Shown here piece after piece: positions 37,439 to 49,251 of a stretch of DNA of 64,000 bases. Numbering within the stretch: the first letter of the stretch is position 1; the number at the start of each line of letters is the position of its first letter. The notes below the pieces were generated by a model, which saw nothing but the letters and a program-made list of their open reading frames with translations, made no database searches and was not told where the DNA came from. Both the position numbers and the translations under genes were made by a program. This DNA is from Allochromatium vinosum DSM 180 (GTDB lineage Bacteria; Pseudomonadota; Gammaproteobacteria; Chromatiales; Chromatiaceae): assembly GCF_000025485.1 (NCBI RefSeq), contig NC_013851.1:2833501-2897500 (forward strand). The letters are read 5' to 3'.

Positions 37439-38320
37439 ATGCCCGCTCTCTATCAATCCAATCTGCCCCATCTCGAACTGATCGCACGCGGCAAGGTCCG
37501 CGATCTCTATCGTATCGACGACGATCATCTGCTGGTCGTGGCCAGCGACCGACTGTCGGCCTTCGACGTGGTGCTGCCCGATCCCATCCCCGGCAAGGGT
37601 GAAGTGCTGGCGCGGTTGTCGCGCTTCTGGTTCGGACGCACGGCCGACATCATTCCCAATCATCTCACCGACATTCCGGTGTCCGCCGTGGTGACGGACC
37701 CGCAGGCGCTGGCCGAACTCGGCGACCGCGCCATGGTGGTGCGCCGCTTCAAGCCGCTGCCGGTCGAGGCCATCGTGCGCGGCTATCTGATCGGCTCGGG
37801 CTGGAAGGACTATCAGACCACGGGTTCGGTCTGCGGCATCGCCCTGCCCCCTGGTCTGCGACAGGCCGACCGGCTGCCCGAACCCATCTTCACCCCCTCG
37901 ACCAAGGCCGAGCTGGGCGCGCACGACGAGAACGTCGACTTCGCGCACACCGTCGACCTGATCGGGCGTGAGCTTGCCGAACGGGTGCGCGATGCCAGTC
38001 TGGCCATCTATACGCGCTGCGCGGCCTATGCACTGGAGCGCGGTCTCATCATCGCCGACACCAAGTTCGAGTTCGGCCTCGACGACGACGGTCGGCTGTA
38101 TCTGATCGACGAGGCGCTGACGCCGGATTCGTCACGCTTCTGGCCCGCCGACGACTATCAGCCGGGCATGAGTCCGCCGAGCTTCGACAAGCAGTTCGTG
38201 CGCGACTATCTGGAGACGCTCGATTGGGACAAGACCGCGCCCGGTCCCGCATTGCCCCCGGAGATCATCGAGCGCACGGCCGCCAAATACCGCGAGGCCG
38301 AAGAACGCCTGACAGCCTGA
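37439..38320 (+). CDS. purC: Phosphoribosylaminoimidazole-succinocarboxamide synthase
   Basis: 293 residues. It joins CAIR and aspartate with ATP to form SAICAR in purine synthesis. It has [57 protein letters not shown] and the metal-binding [14 protein letters not shown]. The long form resembles yeast/alphaproteobacterial-like PurC rather than the short E. coli enzyme. A TATAAT at 37403-37408 lies 30 bases before the ATG and is a probable -10 element; the -35 is unclear. The ORF can be extended upstream, but the ATG used matches the family N terminus. Confidence 0.94.
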   Translation: MPALYQSNLPHLELIARGKVRDLYRIDDDHLLVVASDRLSAFDVVLPDPIPGKGEVLARLSRFWFGRTADIIPNHLTDIPVSAVVTDPQALAELGDRAMVVRRFKPLPVEAIVRGYLIGSGWKDYQTTGSVCGIALPPGLRQADRLPEPIFTPSTKAELGAHDENVDFAHTVDLIGRELAERVRDASLAIYTRCAAYALERGLIIADTKFEFGLDDDGRLYLIDEALTPDSSRFWPADDYQPGMSPPSFDKQFVRDYLETLDWDKTAPGPALPPEIIERTAAKYREAEERLTA

Positions 38321-38333
38321 GACTCGCCAACCG

Positions 38334-38374
38334 GCGGAGCACGGCACCAATGGCTGTCTGGTGCCCGGCTCCGC
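38334..38374 (+). terminator. Hairpin after purC, possible terminator
   Basis: GCGGAGC (38334-38340) pairs with GCTCCGC (38368-38374), and GGCACCA (38343-38349) with TGGTGCC (38359-38365), separated by a 2-base internal loop and a 9-base apical loop. There is no T run, so it may act as an attenuating or mRNA-protecting hairpin between purC and the SulP gene. Confidence 0.45.
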
Positions 38375-38400
38375 TCATCCCAAGTCGTACCCCTTTCATC

Positions 38401-40901
<2,501 letters not shown>

Positions 40902-40975
40902 ACAAGCCGCGAGGACTACAAGCCTCGAAGTCCTCTGCCATACTCAGGACGAGTTCAAGTCGCTGAGGTCAGAGC

Positions 40976-42394
40976 ATGGGGCAGGATATCGCGTCTTCGC
41001 GCTTCACCGAGCAGGATTTCGCTGAGTTCTCCAGGCGAGTCCGTGACGAGACTCGCATTCTGGAACAGTGGTTTGCCGAAGGCCGGCTGGATGATGGCGA
41101 ACCCAGCGCCGGATTCGAGCTCGAAGCCTGGCTGGTCGATGCGGCCGGACATCCCGCCCCGCGCATCGAATCCGTGCTGGCGACACTGGACGATCCGTCG
41201 GTCGTCCCCGAGCTGGCCACCTTCAATATCGAGTTCAACGGCGCGGCGGCACACTTGCGCGGCTCGGCGCTCTCGACCCTGGCCCAGGATCTGCGCGCGA
41301 CGCTCGAACGCACGACGCAGGCCGCCGGACGCCACGACTGCCGTCTGGGCTTGATCGGCATCCTGCCCACGGTCCGGCCCGAGGATCTCAGGCTCGACTT
41401 CATGACCCCGCGCGAGCGTTATCGCGCCCTCAACGAGCAGGTCTTCGCCCAGCGTCACGGACATCCGCTCCGGCTGCGGATCGAAGGACGCGAACGCATC
41501 GACCTGGAATGGTGCGACGTCATGCTGGAGTCGGCGGCGACCTCGTTTCAGATCCATATCCGGATCGGCGCTCAGGAATCGGCCCGCGTCTACAACGCCG
41601 CCAAGCTGATCAGCGGTCCACTGGTGGCCATCGGCGCCAACTCACCCTATCTCTTCGGCCGCGATCTCTGGGACGAGACCCGCATCCCGCTGTTCGAGCA
41701 GGCCGTCTCGGTCGGCGGCCCCATCCTGCAAGAGCGCGTCGGCTTCGGCTTCCGCTATGCACGGCACTCGCTCCTGGAGACCTTTCAGTCCAATCGCGAC
41801 GACTATCCGGTGCTGCTCCCGCAGTTGATGGACGAGCCGCCCGAGCGTCTGGCGCATCTGCGTCTGCACAACGGCACCATCTGGCGCTGGAATCGTCCCC
41901 TGATCGGCTTCGAGCCGGATGGCCGACCGCATCTGCGGCTCGAACACCGGACGCTGCCCTCGGGACCGTCGGTCGCGGATCTCATCGCCAATGCCGCGCT
42001 CTATCTGGGGCTGATCGCACATCTGAGCCGCGAGCAGCCGTCACCCGAATCCAGGCTGGCGTTCGCGCACACCAAGCGGAATTTCTATGCCTGCGCCCGC
42101 GAAGGGCTGTCGGCCGACATCGGCTGGCTGGATGGTCGCCTGCATCCAGTGACCCAGGTACTCGCCGAAGCGCTGATCCCGCGCGCACGCCAGGGTTTGA
42201 GCGCTCTGGGTCTCGATCCGCCCGAGATCGACCACTGGCTCGGCCTCATCGAACAGCGTCTGGCAACGCGACGCACGGGCGCACACTGGCAACGCGATTG
42301 GGTCCGGCGGCATGGTGCGGATATGACGGGACTGACTCAGGCCTATCTCGAACAGCAGGCCAGCGGTCGACCCGTGCATGAGTGGAGCTTATGA
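40976..42394 (+). CDS. GCS2-type glutamate-cysteine ligase/carboxylate-amine ligase family protein
   Basis: 472 residues of the glutamine synthetase-fold GCS2 superfamily. It shows AGFELEAWLVDAAGHP, ELATFNIEFNGAA, a long middle with SAATSFQIHIRIGAQESARVY (metal-binding His) and LEHRTLPSGPSVADLIAN. This branch is not the classical E. coli GshA and may join an amino acid to another amine. Chromatiaceae make glutathione amide, so a link to thiol synthesis is possible but unproven. The next gene, 7 bases downstream, is an AstE-type deacylase, suggesting a matched ligase/hydrolase pair. Confidence 0.75.
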   Translation: MGQDIASSRFTEQDFAEFSRRVRDETRILEQWFAEGRLDDGEPSAGFELEAWLVDAAGHPAPRIESVLATLDDPSVVPELATFNIEFNGAAAHLRGSALSTLAQDLRATLERTTQAAGRHDCRLGLIGILPTVRPEDLRLDFMTPRERYRALNEQVFAQRHGHPLRLRIEGRERIDLEWCDVMLESAATSFQIHIRIGAQESARVYNAAKLISGPLVAIGANSPYLFGRDLWDETRIPLFEQAVSVGGPILQERVGFGFRYARHSLLETFQSNRDDYPVLLPQLMDEPPERLAHLRLHNGTIWRWNRPLIGFEPDGRPHLRLEHRTLPSGPSVADLIANAALYLGLIAHLSREQPSPESRLAFAHTKRNFYACAREGLSADIGWLDGRLHPVTQVLAEALIPRARQGLSALGLDPPEIDHWLGLIEQRLATRRTGAHWQRDWVRRHGADMTGLTQAYLEQQASGRPVHEWSL

Positions 42395-42401
42395 TTGAGC
42401 C

Positions 42402-43433
42402 ATGCTACGCGAACTCGACTCACTGCCCGACGGACTTCTGGAGACCGACAGCCGGCGACTCGCCGAACGGCTCGGCGCGCCGACGCTCATCCATCTGCCC
42501 GGCGCGCGCGGACCGGCGCTCTTCGTCTCGGTGCTGCTGCACGGCAACGAGACCGTAGGCTGGGAGGCCGTGCGCGCGCTCCTGCGCGAGCGGCTCGAAC
42601 GCTTCGGCGAACTCCGCCTCCCGCGCGCGCTGAGTCTGTTCATCGGCAACGTCAGCGCCGCCGCCGGCGGGGTACGCCGGCTGCCCGGCCAGCCGGACTA
42701 CAACCGGGTCTGGCCGGGGTCGGAAGATCCCGAGACGCTCGAACACCGGCTCATGCGTCAGGTCGTCGACATCATGGCCCGGCGCGGGATCTTCGCCAGC
42801 CTGGATCTGCACAACAACACCGGCCTCAATCCGCACTATGCCTGCGTCAACCGGCTCGACGCGCGCTTTCTGCATCTGGCCCGGCTCTTCGGCCGCACCG
42901 TGGTCTATTTCATCCGTCCCACCGGCGTGCAGTCCATGGCCATGGCCGAGCTGGCGCCGGCCGTCACCCTGGAATGCGGCAAGGTCGCTGAACAGGCCGG
43001 GATCGACCACGCGCGTGAATTCGTCGAGGCCGTGCTGCATCTGAGCGAGATTCCGGCGCATCCGCTCCCGGCGCGTGAGATCGACCTCTTCCATACCGTG
43101 GCTCAGATCCGGATTCCGGAGACGGTCAGTTTCGGCTTCGATCCGAGCGATGTCGATCTGTGGCTGGACCCGGAGCTGGAGCGGATGAACTTTCGCGAGC
43201 TGCCGGTCGGAACGCCCTTTGCGCGGGTTCGCCCAGGTGCCGAGACGGCCCTGGACGTGATCGATGAACGCGGACGTGACGTCAGCGCACGCTATTTCCG
43301 GCTGGAGGATGGGGAATGGCGTCTGCGGCGCTGTCTCATGCCGTCCATGCTCACCCGCGACGAGACCGTGATCCGCCAGGACTGTCTGTGCTATCTGATG
43401 GAGCGCTACCAGCCGCCGACGGCGGCCGCTTGA
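42402..43433 (+). CDS. Succinylglutamate desuccinylase/aspartoacylase family zinc hydrolase
   Basis: 343 residues of the AstE/AspA branch of M14-like zinc hydrolases. Zinc ligands are in LLHGNETVGWEA (H-x2-E) and the downstream His of SLDLHNNTGLNPHY, with the substrate-binding Asn-Arg pair in PDYNRVWPGSEDP. The catalytic Glu is in TLECGK. The enzyme should remove an acyl group from an amino acid or peptide. No arginine succinyltransferase genes are nearby, so its substrate is more likely tied to the GCS2 ligase immediately upstream. It is convergent with lipA. Confidence 0.8.
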   Translation: MLRELDSLPDGLLETDSRRLAERLGAPTLIHLPGARGPALFVSVLLHGNETVGWEAVRALLRERLERFGELRLPRALSLFIGNVSAAAGGVRRLPGQPDYNRVWPGSEDPETLEHRLMRQVVDIMARRGIFASLDLHNNTGLNPHYACVNRLDARFLHLARLFGRTVVYFIRPTGVQSMAMAELAPAVTLECGKVAEQAGIDHAREFVEAVLHLSEIPAHPLPAREIDLFHTVAQIRIPETVSFGFDPSDVDLWLDPELERMNFRELPVGTPFARVRPGAETALDVIDERGRDVSARYFRLEDGEWRLRRCLMPSMLTRDETVIRQDCLCYLMERYQPPTAAA

Positions 43434-43456
43434 GCGCCCCCCCGGCGCCGGATGAT

Positions 43457-44431
43457 TCAGCGCACCAGATCGCCGGCCTGCTGGTCGGCGTGATAGGACG
43501 AGCGCACCATGGCGCCGCTGGCCACATTGGAGAAACCCATGTCCTCACCGGCCCGGCGCAGGGCGTCGAACTCGTCCGGCGTCCAGTAGCGGCGCACCGG
43601 CAGATGATCGCGCGAGGGCTGGAGATACTGCCCGAGCGTGAGCATGTCGCAGTCATGGGCGCGCAGATCGCGCATGAGGTCGAGCACCTCATCCTGGGTC
43701 TCGCCGAGTCCGAGCATGATCCCGGACTTGGTCGGAACCGAAGGATGACGGGCCTTGAACGCCTGGAGCAGTTTTAGCGAACCGGCGTAATCGGCCCCCG
43801 GACGCGCCTCGCGATAGAGACGCGGCACAGTCTCCAGATTGTGATTGAAGACATCCGGCACGGCGTCGCCTTCGAACTGATCGAGCGCCACCGACTCGCG
43901 ACCGCGAAAATCCGGCACCAGACATTCGAGCCGGGTGTCGGGATGGCGCGCACGAATGGCGCGCAGACAGTCGGCGAAGTGCCCTGCCCCGCCATCGCGC
44001 AGATCGTCGCGATCGACCGAGGTGATGACCACATAGCGCAATCCCAGGAGCGCGATCGATTCGGCCAGATGCGCCGGCTCGTCCGGGTCGGGCGGCTGGG
44101 GACGACCATGGGCGACGTCACAGAAGGGACAGCGACGGGTGCAGACATCACCCAGGATCATGAAGGTCGCCGTGCCATGCGCAAAGCACTCGCCCAGATT
44201 CGGGCACTGGGCCTCTTCGCAGACCGTCGCCAGCTTGCTTTCGCGCAGCAGCTTCTTGATCCGCGCCACGCCGGGACCGACCGGGGCGCGCGCGCGAATC
44301 CAGCTCGGCTTGCGCAGCACGGGGGCGTTGGTCTCGACCTTGATCGGGATGCGCGCGAGCTTGTCCTGGCCGCGCTGGTGGGTATCGGGTGTGGCGCGCG
44401 AAGGCGCGTTCAGAGTATCCGGCGTTGACAT
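43457..44431 (-). CDS. lipA: Lipoyl synthase
   Basis: 324 residues. Radical SAM enzyme that inserts two sulfurs into octanoyl-protein. Both iron-sulfur clusters are encoded: the auxiliary cluster C-x4-C-x5-C in [12 protein letters not shown] and the radical SAM C-x3-C-x2-C in CTRRCPFC, plus the C-terminal serine ligand region RSSYHADQQ. The N-terminal ~40 residues are variable, as usual. The gene lies 43 bases downstream of idi on the same strand, so it may be the last gene of the yjbQ-RLP-idi set; lipB is not adjacent. Confidence 0.95.
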   Translation of the reverse strand: MSTPDTLNAPSRATPDTHQRGQDKLARIPIKVETNAPVLRKPSWIRARAPVGPGVARIKKLLRESKLATVCEEAQCPNLGECFAHGTATFMILGDVCTRRCPFCDVAHGRPQPPDPDEPAHLAESIALLGLRYVVITSVDRDDLRDGGAGHFADCLRAIRARHPDTRLECLVPDFRGRESVALDQFEGDAVPDVFNHNLETVPRLYREARPGADYAGSLKLLQAFKARHPSVPTKSGIMLGLGETQDEVLDLMRDLRAHDCDMLTLGQYLQPSRDHLPVRRYWTPDEFDALRRAGEDMGFSNVASGAMVRSSYHADQQAGDLVR

Positions 44432-44474
44432 GGCGTCCTGGTCGAGCGGCGGGGAGCCGCAAAAGCTGAGCGAA

Positions 44475-45047
44475 TCAGTCGATCAGCATACGCTCGACGA
44501 GCAGCTTGAACCAGGGGGTGAACCACTCGGGATGTCGACGCAGAGCACGCTTGATCGCCGGCACCGCCATCCAGCGCCAGGCCCCGATCTCGGTCGGATC
44601 GGGACGCGGGGCTTCGGTGTGGACGCCGTAGAAGACGTGCAGATATTCGTGCTCGATCAGGCCGCTCGCCTCATCCTCGGCCCGGTAGACGAACTCGGCC
44701 CGTTCGTTCAGCGGCACGCGAATGCCGAACTCTTCCTTCAGCCGCCGCCCCGCCGCCATGGGCGTGGTCTCGCCCGGACGCGGATGACCGCAGCAGGTAT
44801 TCGACCAGCGTGAGGCGAAGTGATACTTGCTGTCGGCGCGACGCTGCAACAGCAGCTCGCCCTCGGCATTGAAGACCAGGATCGAGAAAGCGCGATGCAG
44901 TTGGCCGAGCTCGTGCGGTTCGAGCTTGCCGGCGACACCGATGGGGCGATCCTGCTCGTCGACCAGAATCAGTTGCTCGACAGCGTCGCGTTGGGCGGCG
45001 CGCTCCAGATCACCCGCCGCCGGCAGGGGCACGATGTGAGTCGTCAA
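44475..45047 (-). CDS. idi: Isopentenyl-diphosphate delta-isomerase, type I
   Basis: 190-residue Nudix-fold enzyme interconverting IPP and DMAPP, the entry to carotenoid and bacteriochlorophyll phytol synthesis. The active-site Cys is in [13 protein letters not shown] and the catalytic Glu region in [25 protein letters not shown] and RRLKEEFGI complete the type I pattern. The start is a TTG that overlaps the stop of the RuBisCO-like gene (TTGA) and has GGAGGTGA 5-6 bases upstream, so translation of the two is coupled. Purple bacteria often keep idi with photosynthesis genes. Confidence 0.93.
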   Translation of the reverse strand: MTTHIVPLPAAGDLERAAQRDAVEQLILVDEQDRPIGVAGKLEPHELGQLHRAFSILVFNAEGELLLQRRADSKYHFASRWSNTCCGHPRPGETTPMAAGRRLKEEFGIRVPLNERAEFVYRAEDEASGLIEHEYLHVFYGVHTEAPRPDPTEIGAWRWMAVPAIKRALRRHPEWFTPWFKLLVERMLID

Positions 45048-46417
45048 CTGTCACCTCCAGCTGCATCCGGTTCGGATGCCTGCTCAGACGGCTGAGGCGA
45101 TGCCGCTTGACCATGCGCCGGTTTGCCGAAGGCCGCGATCGCCGCACTCAGCTCGGGATGACGCTTGGCCCGTTCCTCCAGCGTCTCGCCGGCGACGATC
45201 GCCTCCCACGCCTGACGGATACTGGCCGCCCCGGCACGCGGTCCCATCGGGTGCCCGAAGACACCGCGTCCCGGCACGAAACCGAAATCGACCGTGCCGA
45301 GCTTCTCGTACAGGGGGCGCAGGGTACCGGCCCAGTCGCTGCCGCCCGGCACCGGCAGACTCGGCTTGATCGGCCCCATGGGTTCGAGACAGGCCGTCGC
45401 GCAGGCGCGCACCTCGTCGTCCGTCATGTGCATACGCGGACCGAATCCGGGCATGATGATGACGTCGTAGCCCGCCAACCGTTGCAGCTTGGTGAAGACA
45501 CGGGTGTGGACACCGAAGCGCTCCAGCCGCGCGAAGGGCGCGATGAAGGGGAAATGCGCCATCAGCGGCACCTGGGCGTGCTTGCGCAGCATCCGCACCG
45601 CACTCAGCCCAGTCGGCATGGCATTGATCAGCAGCGCATTGGCGCCCCGCTCGACGGCGCGATCATGCAGCTCGACCAGCCGGTCGACCTCGTCGGTGAT
45701 GTTGGCCAGATAGATCTTGGGCACCCCGGTCGCGGCCTCGGCCCGCCGCCGGGCTTCGCCCAGGAGTTCGGCACGCCGGTCCAGCGGGCACCAGTCGGTA
45801 TCGGCCAGCATCTCGTCGTCCTTGGCGATATCCAGGCCACCGAGCCAGCTCTCGTGCCCCAGCTCGCTGAACGCCTCGGGCGGCAGGCCGATGTTGGGCT
45901 TGATGACGCCGAAGAAGATCGGTCGGTCATGGACCTGCAACCGCTCGCGGAGCCCCGCGACACCGAACTGCGGACCCTGGAAACAGGCCAGATAGCTCTC
46001 GGGAAACTCGATGTCGAGCAGCTTGACGATGGGCGCGCCGGGCGAGAAGAACGTCCCCTCGCCACAGATCGCACTCAGCAGGTTCGGCAGACGCGGACCG
46101 AAATTGCCGTGCGGATGGGCGATACGCAGGCGGCAGGCCGTGACAGGTGCATCCGAACCCGATCCCACGCCATAGCTGAATTCCGGACGCGCACCATCCA
46201 GGATCTGGAGATCGACCACGCGCGCGCCGAATCTTGGGCGCAGATCCTCGTCCGAGCCGACACGACGCCATTGCGCGGTCGACTGCTCGGAGCAGAAGTG
46301 CGCGGCGGCCAGCTCGGGATCACCGGAACATTCCAGATAGTAGTCGAGAAACAGATAGGCTTCCCGATCCAGGGACGCCTCGTCGGCGAAGAAGCCGGCC
46401 CAATCGCTTGCTGTCAT
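45044..46417 (-). CDS. RuBisCO-like protein (form IV, probably IV-Photo)
   Basis: 457 residues with the RuBisCO large subunit fold: the N-terminal ferredoxin-like domain (about 1-135) and a TIM barrel. The loop with [16 protein letters not shown] and the carbamylated-lysine motif [14 protein letters not shown] are kept, but the loop-6 lysine motif (GKLEG-type) is absent and replaced by [12 protein letters not shown]. It therefore cannot fix CO2 as true RuBisCO does. Form IV proteins act in methylthio-sugar or sulfur/oxidative-stress metabolism. Here it overlaps idi at its 3' end and follows yjbQ, directly downstream of the puf operon. The start is the ATG of [13 protein letters not shown]; the longer frame overlaps yjbQ. 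Confidence 0.88.
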   Translation of the reverse strand: MTASDWAGFFADEASLDREAYLFLDYYLECSGDPELAAAHFCSEQSTAQWRRVGSDEDLRPRFGARVVDLQILDGARPEFSYGVGSGSDAPVTACRLRIAHPHGNFGPRLPNLLSAICGEGTFFSPGAPIVKLLDIEFPESYLACFQGPQFGVAGLRERLQVHDRPIFFGVIKPNIGLPPEAFSELGHESWLGGLDIAKDDEMLADTDWCPLDRRAELLGEARRRAEAATGVPKIYLANITDEVDRLVELHDRAVERGANALLINAMPTGLSAVRMLRKHAQVPLMAHFPFIAPFARLERFGVHTRVFTKLQRLAGYDVIIMPGFGPRMHMTDDEVRACATACLEPMGPIKPSLPVPGGSDWAGTLRPLYEKLGTVDFGFVPGRGVFGHPMGPRAGAASIRQAWEAIVAGETLEERAKRHPELSAAIAAFGKPAHGQAASPQPSEQASEPDAAGGDS

Positions 46418-46473
46418 GGAACGAACCGCGTGCAAAGAAAGGGAATCGATGGCCTTGCGATCATCGGCAACGG

Positions 46474-46905
46474 TCAGACGAGACCGGCGATCTGCACGCG
46501 CACCTGACGTTGCGGACGCGGCCCATCGAGTTCGATGAAGAAGACCGATTGCCACTCGCCGAGCAGAAGCCGGCCATCTTCGACCAGGATGGTCTCGGAG
46601 GCGTTCATGAACAGCCCGATGAGATGCGAGTGTGTGTTGGGACGACCATCGATCGGATCGATATCGTGCCGGTAGTGCGTCTGACCCGGCGGCGCGAGTC
46701 GCGTCAGGAAATCGAGCATGTCCTGCTGGAGCTTCGGCTCACGCTCGTTCAGGGCCACGAAGGCGGTCGTGTGCGCCGAGGTGATCGTCACCCAGCCCTG
46801 GCGGACGGGGTGTCGCGCAAACGCCTGCCGAACCTGCTCCGAGAGATCGATGATCTCGATCGGGGCCTGGGTGGTCAGCTGAATCTGCTCGACGTGGAAG
46901 TGCAT
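46474..46905 (-). CDS. YjbQ family (UPF0047) protein, secondary thiamine-phosphate synthase type
   Basis: 143 residues. It has conserved [19 protein letters not shown] and [21 protein letters not shown], followed by [17 protein letters not shown]. These are the three invariant blocks of the YjbQ family, with several His and Asp that bind metal. YjbQ has weak thiamine-phosphate synthase activity and its true job is unknown. The gene follows the puf terminator by about 25 bases and leads into the RuBisCO-like gene, 56 bases downstream. Confidence 0.88.
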   Translation of the reverse strand: MHFHVEQIQLTTQAPIEIIDLSEQVRQAFARHPVRQGWVTITSAHTTAFVALNEREPKLQQDMLDFLTRLAPPGQTHYRHDIDPIDGRPNTHSHLIGLFMNASETILVEDGRLLLGEWQSVFFIELDGPRPQRQVRVQIAGLV

Positions 46906-46928
46906 CTCGAATCAGCGGCTATCCAACG

Positions 46929-46970
46929 AAAAAACGGGCGAGGGAGGAAGCGACACTCTCCCCGCCCGCG
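46929..46970 (-). terminator. Rho-independent terminator of the puf operon
   Basis: On the minus strand CGGGCG (46968-46963) pairs with CGCCCG (46940-46935), extended inward by GGGAG/CTCCC-type pairs, and is followed by a run of six T. It lies about 20 bases after the last pufA copy and should end the puf transcript before yjbQ. Confidence 0.8.
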
Positions 46971-46990
46971 CATGCCCTCGACCGCTCGAA

Positions 46991-47191
46991 TCAACGACCA
47001 GCCGGCAGAGCGGACATTCCGGCCGACAGGGTGACCGGAGCGTAATCCGGACCCAGCAGCCAGTCGAATTCTGGCGAACGCAGCAGCATGTAATGAATGA
47101 ACAGAGCCAGCGCAAACAAAAAGGCGCCAAGCCCGATCAGGGCCATGCGCGGATCGAAGGCCAGCCAAATCTTGTACAGTTGGGGCATCAT
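46991..47191 (-). CDS. Light-harvesting 1 alpha subunit, third copy (PufA3)
   Basis: 66 residues. The single membrane helix is [20 protein letters not shown], with the bacteriochlorophyll-ligating His in FIHYMLL and the conserved [10 protein letters not shown] at the N-terminal cytoplasmic side. The C-terminal tail ([20 protein letters not shown]) differs clearly from that of the first copy. It ends a B3A3 pair and the whole puf operon. Different alpha/beta copies may allow mixed LH1 rings with altered absorption. Two ATGs lie in tandem at the start (MMPQLYK). Confidence 0.92.
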   Translation of the reverse strand: MMPQLYKIWLAFDPRMALIGLGAFLFALALFIHYMLLRSPEFDWLLGPDYAPVTLSAGMSALPAGR

Positions 47192-47280
47192 CGGGGGTTC
47201 TCCTGACGAATGAAACGGGACGCGGCGGCATGGGCCGCCCGCCTCCCGTCATTATCCGCGACGCGGCGGCAATCCGGCGA

Positions 47281-47424
47281 TTACAGCCAGGGGCGCCACA
47301 GCCATGCCAGGATGTGAGCAATGATCACGATCCCAAAAAACATGGTCATGCTCTGGGTGAAGATGCCGTGGAACTCCTTAGCCTCTTCTTCGGTCAGCCC
47401 GGTCATGCTCTTCTGATCAGCCAT
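47281..47424 (-). CDS. Light-harvesting 1 beta subunit, third copy (PufB3)
   Basis: 47 residues: [18 protein letters not shown] then a helix with [19 protein letters not shown]. The His in [13 protein letters not shown] ligates bacteriochlorophyll, and the [13 protein letters not shown] segment with its second His is conserved among beta subunits. AGGA lies 8 bases before the ATG. An in-frame upstream ATG would add 14 unrelated residues. Confidence 0.93.
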   Translation of the reverse strand: MADQKSMTGLTEEEAKEFHGIFTQSMTMFFGIVIIAHILAWLWRPWL

Positions 47425-47559
47425 TGAATTATCCTCACTTTGAATCAAGTTGGGCCTGTCGGCCATTACCGCGAATTTCCCCGCGGCCAGGATCGATTGG
47501 CAAGTCCGAGGCGGCTCTCAACCAGATCCCCGGAAACTTGCCGCTGCCCAAATTGGGAC

Positions 47560-47694
47560 TTAGGAGCCGCTCAGCCAGTTGAAGGCTGGGCTGCTGAGCA
47601 GGATGAAGTGGATCAGCAGGCCCAGGACGAACAGGAAGCCGAACAGGGCAACCAGGGTTCTGCGGGGATCGAAAATCTGCCAGATCTTGTGCAT
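47560..47694 (-). CDS. Light-harvesting 1 alpha subunit, second copy (PufA2), short form
   Basis: 44 residues, read directly from the minus strand. It starts [20 protein letters not shown], has a membrane helix ending in [12 protein letters not shown] with the bacteriochlorophyll His, and ends PAFNWLSGS. It lacks the C-terminal extension of about 15-20 residues carried by copies 1 and 3. It lies 83 bases downstream of pufB2 and is too short for usual gene length cutoffs. Confidence 0.93.
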
Positions 47695-47777
47695 GTTGAT
47701 ATCTCCGGTCTCTTACTGGTGGGCGGTGCTTGAGTCACAATCGCCCGTTCGCTCACGAACACTAATACCCTAGGCTA

Positions 47778-47924
47778 TTACAGCCAAGGACGCCACAACC
47801 ACACGAGGATGTGTGCAACGACGACGATCCCCGTGAACACGACGAAACTGGATACGAAGATACCATGGAATTCCCTTGCCTCATCTTCGGTCAGCCCAGA
47901 CATCGAACGGTTTTCGTTAGCCAT
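47778..47924 (-). CDS. Light-harvesting 1 beta subunit, second copy (PufB2)
   Basis: 48 residues: [20 protein letters not shown], then a helix with [19 protein letters not shown] including the bacteriochlorophyll-binding His. Compared with copies 1 and 3 it has [10 protein letters not shown] instead of a Met-containing segment, so it is the most divergent beta. It follows pufC after a 175-base spacer that contains a hairpin. Confidence 0.93.
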   Translation of the reverse strand: MANENRSMSGLTEDEAREFHGIFVSSFVVFTGIVVVAHILVWLWRPWL

Positions 47925-48033
47925 TGGATGATTCCTCGGTCAAACACTGCGACGGCTTCGACGATTGGGTCTCTAGCCATCCGGGACGACCGCGGACTGG
48001 ACTGATGCGAGCCTCGCCGCGGGTCTTGCATTG

Positions 48034-48059
48034 GGTGCCGGCTTCCCTACCCCGGCACC
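48034..48059 (-). promoter_or_regulatory. Intercistronic hairpin between pufC and pufB2
   Basis: GGTGCCGG (48034-48041) pairs perfectly with CCGGCACC (48052-48059) around a 10-base loop. It probably marks an mRNA processing or stability point that lets the downstream pufBA copies accumulate at a different level from pufLMC. Confidence 0.55.
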
Positions 48060-48099
48060 TGGCGAGCATCCCTGCTCATCGGTTCGATCCTCTCTGGCC

Positions 48100-49251
48100 T
48101 TACAGCTGTTGCGGAGCCGGTGCGGCGTCCTCGACAGGTGCGGCGGCTTGCTCGACTGGAGCAGGCGCAGCCTCTTCCACTGGAGCGGCCTCGACGGCTT
48201 CGGCTTCAGCAGCCGGAGCTTCCTCGGTGGCCGGGGCGGCCTCGGCCGGAGCCGACTCATACAGCGCCGGGTAGTCCTTGGCCATCTGAGCACCATAGAG
48301 CGGCTTGTAAGCGCCCTGGTGGCAGGTCATGCAGCCGACCTTGAAGGGATCGCCGTAGGGCCCCTTGCGCGAGGCGGGCAGCGCGTCGTTGAGCGGCCAG
48401 ATGTAGTTCTGGTTGATGTCGCGGACGTGACGGATGGCGTACCAGGCCGTCGTGCGCTGCGGCGTGCTCTGCTTCCAGTCGTAGAAGGATCGGCTGTTGT
48501 GGCAGAAGGTGCAGTTGACCCCGAGCGAGTCGGAGATCTGCATCATCAGGCCATAGGTCCACTCTGCCTGCTTGAGCGAGGTCGTGTTGCCTGCCGGCAG
48601 CGCCGTCTGACCGATCACCCGGATCTCGTTGGACTGATCCAGGAACGGCGTGTAGGGATCCAGCGGCAGTGCCGAGTAGGCGACCGTCGAGGAGGCATAG
48701 TTCTGGCCGGTCGGCGTCACGCCCGAGGGCTGGTTCGGACCCGGATCCGTCACCCACACATACTTCGGCACCGGGTTGCCACGGTGACAGGTGTAGCAGG
48801 TCACACCCGTCTCGGCAACGTGGTCCTTCCAGTTGCTGTTGGTTGCCCGAACCAGCTCGAACATCCGGCGCGACACCACTTTGGTGTAGATGTCGTCGGA
48901 GGCCCAGTTGCCGGGAACGTGGCAGTAGTTACAGCCTTCCTTCGGCGCCACCCAGGTGGTCACGGCGACCATGGTCCGGGTGAACTCAGCGACGCTCAGA
49001 TCCTTCAGCACCTGGACGTTCTCATAGACGTCCGAGACACTGGGACCGCCCGGAGCAGCCGCCGGCAGCGACTCGACCGGCAGATTGGCCTTGATACTGG
49101 CCTCGAGCAGACGCGGATTGTAGTTCTGCTCCATGGCCACGCCGCGATAGCCTTTTTGCACCACTTCCGGTGGCGGACGCTCGCAGCCGAGCAGCACCAC
49201 GGAGGCGACGACGGCGACAGCGGGCAGGGTCAGTTGCTTTCCGAGATTCAT
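48100..49251 (-). CDS. pufC: Reaction centre tetraheme cytochrome c subunit
   Basis: 383 residues. Lipoprotein signal peptide with lipobox VVLLGC. Four heme sites: CNYCH, CYTCH, CTFCH and CMTCH, with the methionine ligand segments between them. The subunit sits on the periplasmic face of the reaction centre and re-reduces the special pair. After the last heme there is an extension of about 50 residues made almost only of Ala, Pro and Glu (from about residue 330), longer than in most PufC proteins. The ATG overlaps the pufM stop (ATGA), so translation is coupled. Confidence 0.96.
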   Translation of the reverse strand: MNLGKQLTLPAVAVVASVVLLGCERPPPEVVQKGYRGVAMEQNYNPRLLEASIKANLPVESLPAAAPGGPSVSDVYENVQVLKDLSVAEFTRTMVAVTTWVAPKEGCNYCHVPGNWASDDIYTKVVSRRMFELVRATNSNWKDHVAETGVTCYTCHRGNPVPKYVWVTDPGPNQPSGVTPTGQNYASSTVAYSALPLDPYTPFLDQSNEIRVIGQTALPAGNTTSLKQAEWTYGLMMQISDSLGVNCTFCHNSRSFYDWKQSTPQRTTAWYAIRHVRDINQNYIWPLNDALPASRKGPYGDPFKVGCMTCHQGAYKPLYGAQMAKDYPALYESAPAEAAPATEEAPAAEAEAVEAAPVEEAAPAPVEQAAAPVEDAAPAPQQL

